DNA of 64,000 nucleotides from the NCBI RefSeq assembly GCF_021390495.1, contig NZ_JAJEJP010000001.1, forward strand, positions 1,426,001 to 1,490,000. Direction: 5' to 3'. The notes beneath the pieces are model-generated. The model had not been told where the DNA came from, did not search any database, and was given only the letters and a program-made list of their open reading frames with translations. Source of the DNA: Paraburkholderia sp. ZP32-5. Its GTDB lineage: Bacteria; Pseudomonadota; Gammaproteobacteria; Burkholderiales; Burkholderiaceae. A program made the position numbers and the translations under genes. Position 1 is the stretch's first letter. Each line of letters begins with the position of its first letter. Positions 20,336 through 28,496 of the stretch are shown piece by piece.

Positions 20336-20821
20336 TCAGTGCAACGGTCCCGGTTCCTGCCGGGTCACCACGTACTGGCGGATCAACCGAACGGTATCGA
20401 TGTCGTTTTCACGGTACGCGGACTTGACGATCTCCTGCGTCTGCACGGCGTCCTGATCGGTCGTCGAGACGGGCAGCGTGGTCGCATACTCGAAGCGCAG
20501 GAATAGCTGCAGCTCGTCGGGCTGCTCGATCGTCATCGTCAACGAGCCGCCGACGTAGTCCGCGGTCTGCTGGATGTCGTAGCGCACGCTCCGGCTTTCC
20601 TGCAGCGTGACACGATCGCGCACGGTCGCCTGACCGTAGTGCAGTTCGCGCTCCAGCACATTGCCCTCGCGCGACAGAATCGTGCAGCTGTCGAGGCCGA
20701 TCACGAACAGTTGCGGCTGCTCGGCGCGCAGCACGAGCCCTTCCCACAGTTGATCGCGGGTCATCGACTCGACGAGGGGATTCAACGGATCGTTGATCTG
20801 GATGAGGTGTTCGAAATTCAA
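20336..20821 (-). CDS. SRPBCC-fold protein of the DUF1857/AtaL group
   Basis: This 161-residue protein begins MNFEHLIQINDPLNPLVESM, typical of the DUF1857 branch of the SRPBCC (START-like) superfamily. These proteins form a hydrophobic ligand pocket; no enzymatic motif is visible. It is alone and full length, between hemP and an OsmC gene in the same direction. The ligand is unknown. Confidence 0.82.
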   Translation of the reverse strand: MNFEHLIQINDPLNPLVESMTRDQLWEGLVLRAEQPQLFVIGLDSCTILSREGNVLERELHYGQATVRDRVTLQESRSVRYDIQQTADYVGGSLTMTIEQPDELQLFLRFEYATTLPVSTTDQDAVQTQEIVKSAYRENDIDTVRLIRQYVVTRQEPGPLH

Positions 20822-20903
20822 GACGACTGCGTCCTATGAAAATGTTGCAATACCCGCGCGTTGCAATCTCTGTGGCCTGTTAGCGCGGGCGCCTGCCATG
20901 CCG

Positions 20904-21302
20904 TTACGCGACGGCGAGAGCGGAGCGGATCGAAATCGTATGGGTGAGGATCTTGTGCACCGGACACGCATTGGCAATTTGCAAAAGCCGTTCCCGCTGC
21001 TCGTCGGACAGCTCGCCTTCGAGGATGATCTGACGATCGATGGTCGAACCGGCGTCGCCGGTTTCCATCGATAGTTTGACGCGCACGCCCGCAAGTGGCC
21101 AGCTTTTGCGCTGCGCGTACATCTTCAGCGTGATCGACGTGCAGGCGCCGAGACTCGATAGCAGCAGCGAGACCGGCGTCGGACCGCGATCGCCGCCGCC
21201 GAGCGATTCGGGTTCGTCGGCGAGCCATGTGTGCTTGCCGTCGTCGAAGATGACCTGGAAATTCGTCGAGCCAATATGGGCGGTGACGGTGGACTCTGCC
21301 AT
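20904..21302 (-). CDS. OsmC/Ohr family protein
   Basis: This 132-residue OsmC-fold protein has the two reactive cysteines of the family: one in [14 protein letters not shown], the other in [11 protein letters not shown]. The family reduces organic hydroperoxides. The ATG at 21302 begins [11 protein letters not shown], the normal N-terminus; an upstream start would add an unlikely basic leader. It could be an OsmC-like or YhfA-like member; a detoxification role is inferred. Confidence 0.88.
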   Translation of the reverse strand: MAESTVTAHIGSTNFQVIFDDGKHTWLADEPESLGGGDRGPTPVSLLLSSLGACTSITLKMYAQRKSWPLAGVRVKLSMETGDAGSTIDRQIILEGELSDEQRERLLQIANACPVHKILTHTISIRSALAVA

Positions 21303-21539
21303 GCGCGTTCCTCTGCAAGGGACGGAAAAGCGTCGCGCGTGGCGGCTCACTGCGAGGAAAGGCGCGCCGCGCGACAGGAGCCGTTATTGTGACCGAATTT
21401 GACGGCGTTCGCGCCCCGAGACCCGGAGTCTCGCGCGCGTGAGGAGTAGTGGCGCATGCTCCGGGCTGCTTACCAGTACCAGTACTAGTACCAGGCGCGG
21501 TAGCCAGCGCGAATGGCGGGTGTTGGTGCCCGCCGCGCG

Positions 21540-22427
21540 TCAGTGTGTAATCGCGCCCATCCGTCCCGCCTGATAGTCGATCACTGCCTGGCGGATTTCG
21601 TCCTCGGTGTTCATCACGAACGGACCATAGCGCACCACCGGCTCCTTGAGCGGCACGCCGCCGAGCAGCAGCACCTCGAGCGGTTCGTCGCCGGCGGAGA
21701 GGGTCACGGCGTCACCGTCGTCGTTGAACACGACCATCGTCCGCGCATCGATCGCCTGACGCGCGTCACCTTCACCGTACTGGCCCTTGCCGGACAGGCC
21801 ATAAGCGAAGACGCGATAGTCGGCCGGCACAGGCTGGCGAATCGTCGCGCCCGGTTGCAGCGAGAAATGCTGATACAGGATCGGCGTGCGTGTCTCGATC
21901 GCGGCGTGCACGCCGAGCGCCTCGCCAGCGATCACTTTCACGCGCACCTTGCCGTCCTCGGACGTCGCGACCGGAATGCTCGCCGACGGGATTTCCTGGT
22001 AGCGCGGCGCGATCATCTTGTCGCGGCGCGGCAGATTGACCCACAGTTGCAGGCCGTGCACGCGGCCACCGGTGCGTGTGAACTCAGGATCGGGCATCTC
22101 GCTGTGCACGACGCCCGCGCCAGCGGTCATCCATTGCACGTCGCCCGCGCGCAGCGTGCCGGAATGGCCCGCCGAGTCCTTGTGACCGAACTGGCCTTCG
22201 AGCGCGTACGTGACTGTTTCGAAGCCGCGATGCGGATGGTCGGGCGCACCCTTGGCCTCGCCGGGCGCGTAGTCGACCGGTCCCATTTCATCGAGCAGCA
22301 GGAACGGATCGAAGTCCATCAGCAGACGTGTCGGAAACGGACGGTGGACGATAAAGCCGCCGCCTTCAGTCGTGCGAATCGCGGGAAACGTGCGTTCGAT
22401 CGTGCGTGACGTGCTCATCAATATCAC
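21540..22427 (-). CDS. Pirin family protein
   Basis: This 295-residue bicupin has the N-terminal metal site: HPHRGFETVTY (two His), the His-rich stretch GHKDSAGHSG, and MTAGAGVVHSE (His and Glu). Bacterial pirins can have quercetin 2,3-dioxygenase activity or modulate metabolic enzymes. The start may be the ATG at 22418 (MSTSRTIERTF) rather than 22427. It is divergent from a LysR-type regulator 113 bp away, a common arrangement that suggests control by it. Confidence 0.9.
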   Translation of the reverse strand: MILMSTSRTIERTFPAIRTTEGGGFIVHRPFPTRLLMDFDPFLLLDEMGPVDYAPGEAKGAPDHPHRGFETVTYALEGQFGHKDSAGHSGTLRAGDVQWMTAGAGVVHSEMPDPEFTRTGGRVHGLQLWVNLPRRDKMIAPRYQEIPSASIPVATSEDGKVRVKVIAGEALGVHAAIETRTPILYQHFSLQPGATIRQPVPADYRVFAYGLSGKGQYGEGDARQAIDARTMVVFNDDGDAVTLSAGDEPLEVLLLGGVPLKEPVVRYGPFVMNTEDEIRQAVIDYQAGRMGAITH

Positions 22428-22540
22428 CTCGAAAAATGGGGAATAGCGTTATTTTTGAAACATGGAGCTATTATAGGGACCGTTTTTCGACATTCCAGCC
22501 GCCATCGGGCAATGGATTGTTCTGTTAATGGAACGATGAG

Positions 22541-23539
22541 ATGAAGATCGATTCACATAACCTCAATGATCTGATGTACTTCTCGCAGGTTGTCGAGCAT
22601 GGCGGTTTTTCCGCGGCGGAGCGGGTGCTGGGCATCTCGAAATCGCGGTTGTCGCGCCGGCTCACGGAGCTGGAGGCATCGCTCGGCGTGCGCCTGTTGC
22701 AGCGTTCCACCCGCAAGCTCGCGCTGACCGAAGCCGGGCAGCTGTTCTATCAGCACTGTCAGGCGATGCTGAGCGAAGCGCAGGCGGCGGTCAATGTCGT
22801 GCAGCAGTTGCGCTCGTCGCCACGCGGCACGGTACGCGTAAGCGTGCCGGTCACGATCTCGCAGACGATCCTGTCGACCATCCTGCCCGAATTCATGCAT
22901 CGCTATCCGGAGGTACGCGTCGTGATGCGCGTGACGAACCGCGTGGTCGATCTGTTCGAGGATGCGATCGATGTGGCATTGCGTGTGCGCTCCGATCCGC
23001 CGGAAAACGCGAACATCGTCGTGCGGCCGTTGTGGCGCACTCAGCAGATGCTGGTCGGCGCGCCGAGCCTGTTGCAGCAGAATGCACCGCCGCTCACGCC
23101 GGCCGAACTGAACCGCTTCGAAACGCTCGACGTACCGACCAGCGACGGCCGCCATGTGTACAACCTGATTTCACCCGACGGCACACGGCATGCGCACGAG
23201 CACGAACCGCGCCTCGTGACCGCCGATCTGATGACGATCCGCGAGGCGGTGCTTTCCGGGGTCGGCATCGCCGCGCTGCCGGAAATGATGTACGGCGCGG
23301 CATTGAGAGCGGGGCAGTTGTCGCCGGTGATGCCGGGTTGGACTTTCCCGACGCCGCAGTTGTATGCGGTGTTCGTGTCGCGTCAGGGGATGGTGCCGGC
23401 GGTGCGTGCGTTCGTCGATTATCTGGTCGAGATGCTCGATCCGGACGATGGCAAGCACATCATGGGCGAGTGTCCGGTGCGCGACGAAAAGGCGGCAAAG
23501 CAGCGCGCGCTTGCCGACGTTCCGGCCGCCGCGCTATAA
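22541..23539 (+). CDS. LysR-family transcriptional regulator
   Basis: This 332-residue regulator has an N-terminal winged helix-turn-helix (DLMYFSQVVEHGGFSAAERV then LGISKSRLSRRLTELE) and a periplasmic-binding-like effector domain. Its closest style is the AaeR/DmlR-type group of short-HTH LysR regulators that often control adjacent divergent genes. It is divergent from the pirin gene and probably regulates it. The effector is unknown. Confidence 0.9.
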   Translation: MKIDSHNLNDLMYFSQVVEHGGFSAAERVLGISKSRLSRRLTELEASLGVRLLQRSTRKLALTEAGQLFYQHCQAMLSEAQAAVNVVQQLRSSPRGTVRVSVPVTISQTILSTILPEFMHRYPEVRVVMRVTNRVVDLFEDAIDVALRVRSDPPENANIVVRPLWRTQQMLVGAPSLLQQNAPPLTPAELNRFETLDVPTSDGRHVYNLISPDGTRHAHEHEPRLVTADLMTIREAVLSGVGIAALPEMMYGAALRAGQLSPVMPGWTFPTPQLYAVFVSRQGMVPAVRAFVDYLVEMLDPDDGKHIMGECPVRDEKAAKQRALADVPAAAL

Positions 23540-23661
23540 CGCGCACTGCAAATCGTTTTTAGCATTTAAGCGTGGGCTGTCATCACTACTTTCAATGGCT
23601 GTTTGCTTGAATGCGCGCGTGCCCGAGCCTATAGTGAAATCCCTTCGCTAAGGAGTCCCCT

Positions 23662-23781
23662 ATGCGAAAACTCATGGCCGCTATCATAGCGGGCCTGATA
23701 GGGCTGACCGCGCTGTCCGTGTCGACCACGGCCGTCGCATGCGGTGATATGAGCCATCAGTCTTCGGCCGATGGCAAATGA
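23662..23781 (+). CDS. 39-residue exported small protein, unknown
   Basis: This short gene encodes MRKLMAAIIAGLIGLTALSV and continues to VACGDMSHQSSADGK. It looks like a signal peptide with a possible cleavage after AVA, leaving a tiny Cys- and His-containing tail. The ribosome site AAGGAG at 23650-23655 is ideal, and a strong terminator follows 34 bp after the stop, which together support a real transcript. I do not recognise a family. A lipobox-like context (TAVAC) makes a small lipoprotein possible. Confidence 0.6.
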   Translation: MRKLMAAIIAGLIGLTALSVSTTAVACGDMSHQSSADGK

Positions 23782-23814
23782 TCCCGCCGCCCGAAGGCGC
23801 CTAGCGCGCACAAA

Positions 23815-23846
23815 AAAAGGCCTTCATCTGACGATGAAGGCCTTTT
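23815..23846. terminator. Bidirectional terminator between the small gene and exbD
   Basis: A 14-bp perfect stem, AAAAGGCCTTCATC with its complement, has a TGAC loop and T/A runs on both sides. It serves the convergent genes. Confidence 0.92.
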
Positions 23847-23905
23847 ACTTTTGGGCTGCGATTTAAAGCGTGTTCGGTGCCTTGTTTCGCGAGTTACTCC
23901 GCAAA

Positions 23906-24325
23906 TTACTTTGCTTTGGGCTGCGTGACGAAACCGATCTTTGTGAGGCCGCCCGCCTGCGCGGCCGACATCACTTGCGCGACTTTCTCGTAAGGCACCT
24001 TGCGATCCGCATCGAGATGCAATTCCGGCTGCGGGCTCGTTTGCGCGGCCTGCGCAATCTTCGCCGCAAGCGCCGCGTCGTCGACCTTGGTGTCGTCCCA
24101 CAGGACGTCGCCGTCGGCATCGATCGACACCGTCACCTGCGCGGGCTTCGTGTCTTCCTTCTGACTGCTCGCGTGCGGCAGATCGATTTTCACAGCATGA
24201 CGGATCACCGGAATCGTCACCATGAAGACGATCAGCAGAACCAGCATCACGTCGACGAGCGGCGTCATGTTGATCTCGTTCATCAGGCCGTCGTCATCGT
24301 CTCCGGCGAAGGGGCTCATTGCCAT
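23906..24325 (-). CDS. exbD: Biopolymer transport protein ExbD
   Basis: This 139-residue protein has one N-terminal membrane segment with the essential Asp: NEINMTPLVDVMLVLLIVFMV. The rest is a periplasmic domain. It forms the proton-driven motor with ExbB that energises TonB. The ATG at 24325 begins MAMSPFAGDDDDGLMNEI, the family's normal start. It ends the tonB-exbB-exbD operon. Confidence 0.93.
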   Translation of the reverse strand: MAMSPFAGDDDDGLMNEINMTPLVDVMLVLLIVFMVTIPVIRHAVKIDLPHASSQKEDTKPAQVTVSIDADGDVLWDDTKVDDAALAAKIAQAAQTSPQPELHLDADRKVPYEKVAQVMSAAQAGGLTKIGFVTQPKAK

Positions 24326-24341
24326 CGGAATGCCTCGTCGA

Positions 24342-25076
24342 TCAGTTGGCGTTGGCGCGGGTCGCGAGACGCAGACCGTCGCGCTTGGACGACGACAGGC
24401 GGGCACCCGTCACGAAGAACGCATGCAGCCCGTGCGCGAAGCGGCTCAGCTTCGCGACGATCGCCTTGTTGGCGCGCGTCAGTGCGTTATAGCCGAGCAC
24501 AGCGGGAATCGCGACGAACAGACCGAACGCGGTCATGATCAGCGCTTCGCCGACCGGGCCGGCAACCTGATCGATCGACGACTGGCCGCTTGCGCCGATC
24601 GCGAGCAGTGCGTGATAGATGCCCCACACCGTGCCGAACAGACCGACAAACGGTGCCGTGCTGCCGATCGACGCGAGAATCGCGAGGCCGCTCTGCATGC
24701 GCGCGACGCTTTCGTCCATCGTGTCTTTCAGGCAGCGCGTGACCCAGTCCGACACGTCCATGCGGTCGTGCAGATGCGGCTGCGTCTGGTGATGATGATC
24801 AGCCGCTTCCTGGCCCGACAGCGCGAGCGCGAGGAACGGGTTGTCCTGCGGCGTGGACGAACCGCCACCGAGTTTCTTCACACCGTCGGCGAGATCGTCG
24901 GAGTGCCAGAACGACCGTTCGGCATCCTTCGTGAGACGCTTCAAGCGCATCACGTTCCAGCCTTTGATGACGATCACGCTCCACGACAGCACCGACATGA
25001 TCAACAGCGTGAGCGCGATACCGCGCGTCACGAAATCCCCTTGCGCCCACACGTGCGCCATTCCGTAGTTTTGCAT
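24342..25076 (-). CDS. exbB: Biopolymer transport protein ExbB (TolQ/MotA family)
   Basis: This 244-residue inner-membrane protein has three hydrophobic helices; the last two (GSTAPFVGLFGTVWGIYHAL and EALIMTAFGLFVAIPAVLGY) carry the conserved Thr/Ser-lined channel. It lies 26 bp after tonB and 16 bp before exbD. The start at 25076 (MQNYGMAHVWAQGDFVTRGI) fits the family. Confidence 0.93.
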   Translation of the reverse strand: MQNYGMAHVWAQGDFVTRGIALTLLIMSVLSWSVIVIKGWNVMRLKRLTKDAERSFWHSDDLADGVKKLGGGSSTPQDNPFLALALSGQEAADHHHQTQPHLHDRMDVSDWVTRCLKDTMDESVARMQSGLAILASIGSTAPFVGLFGTVWGIYHALLAIGASGQSSIDQVAGPVGEALIMTAFGLFVAIPAVLGYNALTRANKAIVAKLSRFAHGLHAFFVTGARLSSSKRDGLRLATRANAN

Positions 25077-25102
25077 TGCAATTCCTTTTTTGAAATCTGC
25101 CC

Positions 25103-25831
25103 TCAATCGTCCAGATTGAAGTTGTAAGGCTGGGTATACGCGGCTCGAACTGGTTGGCCGTTCTCGATATATGGCTTACACGTGCTCGCGTGGACAGCGG
25201 CGAGCGCGGCGTCGTCGAGACGGCTAAAGCCGCTGGTCTTCTTGAGTTCGATGTTCTCGAGCTTGCCGCTCAACCCGACCACGAACTTCACGTACGCGGT
25301 GCCGGTCTCGCCGCGGCGCCGCGACAGCGCCGGGTAGTCAGGCTTGGCGATGTTGCAGTCGAGGTGCGCGACATTTTTCGGCGCGGCGATTTCCATCGTT
25401 TCCTTGCCGATCGCCGGTGCCGCGGCTGCTGGCGGCGGCGCCGGCGCGGCGGGCGCGGGCGGCGTCGGAGCGGGTGCTGCAACCGGTGTCGGCGACGGCG
25501 CGGCGGCCTGCGGCAACGGCGTCGGGGTCGGCCTGGGCGTCGGTTTCGGCTGTACCTTGGGCTTCGTATGAACCGGCGGCGTCGGCTGCGGAGGCGGTGG
25601 CGCGATCGATTGCAGCGCGGGCGCGGCGACCGGTGCGGGCGGCAACAACTCGGCGGTCATCACATGCGATTCGAGCGCCGGCTGCACCGGATCGTGACGC
25701 AACGTCATGATCACCGCCAGCAATGCGACGTGAATCGCCGCCACCACGGCGGTAGCGCTCAGCACGCGGTAATTCGTACGGGTGGGCAAAGCCAGCGGAG
25801 CGCCGGCGGAGACGGGATGCGGAGCCTGCAT
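25103..25831 (-). CDS. tonB: Energy transducer TonB
   Basis: This 242-residue protein has a single N-terminal membrane anchor (VLSATAVVAAIHVALLAVIM), a Pro/Ala/Lys-rich periplasmic spacer of about 90 residues, and a C-terminal TonB domain starting at PDYPALSRRRGETGTAYVKF. It transmits energy from ExbBD to outer-membrane receptors for siderophores, haem and others. It is first of tonB-exbB-exbD. A 20-residue membrane peptide gene precedes it. Confidence 0.93.
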   Translation of the reverse strand: MQAPHPVSAGAPLALPTRTNYRVLSATAVVAAIHVALLAVIMTLRHDPVQPALESHVMTAELLPPAPVAAPALQSIAPPPPQPTPPVHTKPKVQPKPTPRPTPTPLPQAAAPSPTPVAAPAPTPPAPAAPAPPPAAAAPAIGKETMEIAAPKNVAHLDCNIAKPDYPALSRRRGETGTAYVKFVVGLSGKLENIELKKTSGFSRLDDAALAAVHASTCKPYIENGQPVRAAYTQPYNFNLDD

Positions 25832-25879
25832 GTTAGCGTGGCAGCGCGCCGCTCAGGCGGCACGTCAGACAGGACATCG

Positions 25880-25942
25880 TCATGTTCGGAAAATCAGCAG
25901 CGAAATGAACAGGGTAGTCACGAAACCAATCAGCAATTCCAT
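25880..25942 (-). CDS. 20-residue hydrophobic peptide upstream of tonB
   Basis: A short gene reads MELLIGFVTTLFISLLIFRT and stops with TGA. It is preceded by a strong ribosome site (TAAGGAG) 8 bp before the ATG, better than most in the window. The peptide is one membrane-spanning helix with a single acidic residue at its start and a basic residue at its end. It ends 48 bp before the tonB start. It could be a small membrane peptide working with TonB/ExbB, or a leader peptide. Its size makes chance possible. Confidence 0.5.
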   Translation of the reverse strand: MELLIGFVTTLFISLLIFRT

Positions 25943-26063
25943 CTCGAACTCCTTACTAGAGGTGAGCGGGTAGCTGGCTGGTACGAATACTGGCTTGCTG
26001 ACGGCAGTGGGATAAAACTAACTCGAGCGTACTGCGAATATGTGGCAGAAACGCGGCACATCC

Positions 26064-26098
26064 AATGTCGCACTAAACGTTACATTAAATGTCGCGAT
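26064..26098. repeat. Two 24-bp-spaced direct repeats around an ACATT-A-AATGT dyad
   Basis: AATGTCGC followed by AAAC occurs twice, starting at 26064 and 26088, exactly 24 bp apart. Between them is the dyad ACATT-A-AATGT at 26082-26092. The set lies between bfd and tonB, upstream of both the 20-residue peptide and tonB. It looks like a regulator binding region, for example for a TetR- or MarR-type protein, but no such gene is nearby. Confidence 0.5.
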
Positions 26099-26156
26099 AA
26101 ACAGTGACACATGAAAATATCCTGAGCGCGCCTTGCGTCGCGCCCAGACCGCTAGC

Positions 26157-26411
26157 TCAGGCTGCCTTGCGCTCGTAGAACGCTACCTGCGCCACCTGCG
26201 CGACGGTCTGCACGTGCTGGTGTTCGACAACACCGCAGCGGCTCGCACAGACGCCGCTTTGCAGCATGACGTCGCGCACGGACTGCTCGCACTTCCCGCA
26301 GCATGAGGCGACCCCGAGTTCAAACTGCAACTCGTCGAACGAATCGATACCTTCCGCGATCGAGGAGCGGATTGTGCGGTCGGAAACGGATTTGCAGACA
26401 CAGACAATCAT
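26157..26411 (-). CDS. bfd: Bacterioferritin-associated ferredoxin Bfd
   Basis: This 84-residue [2Fe-2S] protein has the Bfd ligands Cys4, Cys6, Cys38 and Cys41 (MIVCVCKSVSDRTIR ... CCGKCEQ). It reduces iron cores in bacterioferritin and frees iron under starvation. A near-perfect Fur box lies 23 bp upstream of the start. The bfr gene is 1.4 kb away with murI between. The C-terminal tail (about 25 residues) is longer than in short Bfd proteins and has an extra Cys pair (CASRC). Confidence 0.93.
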   Translation of the reverse strand: MIVCVCKSVSDRTIRSSIAEGIDSFDELQFELGVASCCGKCEQSVRDVMLQSGVCASRCGVVEHQHVQTVAQVAQVAFYERKAA

Positions 26412-26433
26412 GGCAGGCGTGATAGCTAACGTT

Positions 26434-26452
26434 AATGCGAATTATTATCATT
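26434..26452 (-). promoter_or_regulatory. Fur box upstream of bfd
   Basis: On the minus strand the site reads AATGATAATAATTCGCATT, a close match to the Fur consensus. It sits 23-41 bp before the bfd start, where it would cover the promoter. Iron repression of bfd is the known pattern. Confidence 0.85.
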
Positions 26453-26684
26453 TTGTTCGAGCCGTTTGGCAAGCACCCCGTGCGATTTTTTGTAACAAAA
26501 CCAGCCTGTCGAAAGGGTTTCGTCAGAGGGATAGGTCGCTAGGTGGCGCGTCGTCGAGCGCGGCGCAAGCGTGGGAAGGGCGCGGGCAAGCAGCAAGAAG
26601 CGCCAGCGAGGGCACTAATAACGCAGCGACATCAACGGGAAAGCGCCTGCGAGAGCCGCCGGTAGAACGCCTTGCGCGCGAGCC

Positions 26685-27572
26685 TTACGCCGCCCGCGAA
26701 TCCGGCGTGGCGGTGCGGCGCGACGGAATCAGCACCTGCTCGACCGCCGCGTCGATATGCAGCAGCGTCGCGGCGAGTTGTTGCTGATGGATGCCATCGT
26801 CGGTGGAATAGAAGAGGGGCAGCGGGGTATCGGCCACGGATGTGGCGGCGCGTACGCCATGCTGGCCCAGCACGCGTTCCAGTTGACGTGCAATTGCGAC
26901 GCTCGTGTCGATCAGCATGAGCCGGTCGCCGACGATATCGCGGATTGCCGCATCGAGAAACGGATAGTGAGTGCAGCCGAGCACGAGCGTATCGGCGCCC
27001 GCGTCGAGCATCGGTTCGAGATAGCCGCGCAGCAGCGCGCGTAGTTCGGCCGAGCCGACATCGCAACGCTCCACCGCCTGCACGAGCCCATGACCCGGCT
27101 GGCACAGAAAGCGGCAATCGGCGGCATAACGTTCGAGTAACCCCTGGAAGCGGGCGCTGCGCAGCGTTGCCTGCGTCGCGAGCACACCGGCGACGCGGCT
27201 TTTCGATTGCAGCGCGGCCGGCTTGATGCCCGGTTCGACGCCGATCAGCGGAATCGGCAGCTTTTCGCGCACCAGCGCGATCGATTGCGCGGTCGCCGTG
27301 TTGCACGCCACCACCAACGCCTTCGCGCCGCGTTCGACCAGCCATTCGCCGATCGCGAGCGTGCGGTCGGCGATGAAGTCATCGTCGCGTTCGCCATACG
27401 GCGCGTACAGCGAATCGGCGACGTACAGGATCGCTTCGTCGGGAAGTTGCGCGCGCACCGCCCGCAGCACGGACAGACCGCCGAGCCCCGAATCGAAAAT
27501 GCCGATCGGCGCCCGCGATGCGGCGCCACCAGTGAAAGTCCGGACAGTCGGGGAGAGCGAGGGTGCGGGCAT
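26685..27572 (-). CDS. murI: Glutamate racemase
   Basis: This 295-residue racemase makes D-glutamate for peptidoglycan. Both catalytic cysteines are visible, in VACNTATA and LGCTHYPFL, as is the N-terminal signature IGIFDSGLGGLSVLRAV. About 20 residues precede that signature, somewhat long for MurI; the true start could be a later codon. It stands between bfd and bfr but is not functionally tied to iron. Confidence 0.93.
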   Translation of the reverse strand: MPAPSLSPTVRTFTGGAASRAPIGIFDSGLGGLSVLRAVRAQLPDEAILYVADSLYAPYGERDDDFIADRTLAIGEWLVERGAKALVVACNTATAQSIALVREKLPIPLIGVEPGIKPAALQSKSRVAGVLATQATLRSARFQGLLERYAADCRFLCQPGHGLVQAVERCDVGSAELRALLRGYLEPMLDAGADTLVLGCTHYPFLDAAIRDIVGDRLMLIDTSVAIARQLERVLGQHGVRAATSVADTPLPLFYSTDDGIHQQQLAATLLHIDAAVEQVLIPSRRTATPDSRAA

Positions 27573-27799
27573 AGGCGTGGAAAACGGATGTAATTCGACG
27601 CTCGGAGAAAACAGCGGAAACCGGTTAATGCATCAGACTGCGGAAGTCAGACCGCGCGCTAAAACGTTCGCAAGTATATCGCCCGCGCGGCGCGGTTCAG
27701 CGCGAATGCTTATCCGCCGATCCATCAATGCATGTCGCAACCGCTCGCGCGCCGGCGAACTGCATGCGCCGCCGGGCGCGACCGGTTGCCATGGTCCGA

Positions 27800-28279
27800 T
27801 CAGGATTCGACCGAACCCATCGCACTTTGCTGGTAGTTCTGGATACCGACCTTATCGATCAGATCGAGCTGGGTTTCGAGCCAGTCGATATGTTCTTCGG
27901 TGTCGTCGAGAATCGTCGTAAAGATTTGACGCGAGATGAAATCACGCACCGATTCGCAATACGCAATCGCTTCCTTGCAGGTGCCTTGTGAAATCTGCTC
28001 GAGCTTCAGATCGCATTCGAGGATCTCTTTGGTTTCCTCGCCGATCAGCAGTTTGTGCAGGTCCTGCAGATTCGGCAGACCGTCGAGCATGAAGATGCGC
28101 TCGATCAGCATGTCGGCGTGCTTCATTTCGCCGATCGACTCATCGTATTCGTGCTTGCCGAGTTTTTCGAGGCCCCAATGGCGGTACATCCGTGCATGCA
28201 GGAAGTACTGGTTGATCGCGGTCAGCTCGTTCTTGAGCTGCGCGTTCAGATATTCGATGACTTTCTTGTCGCCTTGCAT
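27800..28279 (-). CDS. bfr: Bacterioferritin
   Basis: This 159-residue ferritin-like protein has the dinuclear-centre ligands Glu18, Glu51, His54 and further Glu residues at the expected spacing, and the haem ligand Met52 ([14 protein letters not shown]). It stores iron as 24-mers with haem at subunit interfaces. The ATG at 28279 ([20 protein letters not shown]) is the family's usual start; upstream in-frame codons have no support. Confidence 0.95.
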   Translation of the reverse strand: MQGDKKVIEYLNAQLKNELTAINQYFLHARMYRHWGLEKLGKHEYDESIGEMKHADMLIERIFMLDGLPNLQDLHKLLIGEETKEILECDLKLEQISQGTCKEAIAYCESVRDFISRQIFTTILDDTEEHIDWLETQLDLIDKVGIQNYQQSAMGSVES

Positions 28280-28430
28280 GTTATTTCCTTTTCTGGGGAC
28301 CTTGAATTTCCAACAACAATAAACGCCATACCTGAAAAAGCCAAGGAAACCGGCACAACTTTTGACAAGGTTTGCCAGATCGTTTCCGGCTTCGCGCGCC
28401 GCACGGTTCATGCATGACGCGCGGCAATAA

Positions 28431-28458
28431 AAAAGCCGGGACCGCTGCCCCGGCTTTT
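28431..28458 (-). terminator. Terminator after the fumarase gene
   Basis: The stem AAAAGCCGGG pairs with CCCGGCTTTT around ACCGCTGC. It lies about 40 bp downstream of the fumarase stop on the minus strand and before the bfr promoter region. Confidence 0.85.
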
Positions 28459-28496
28459 CACTTGCTTAACAGGCTCGTGCGGATGCTAGCGGCGTA

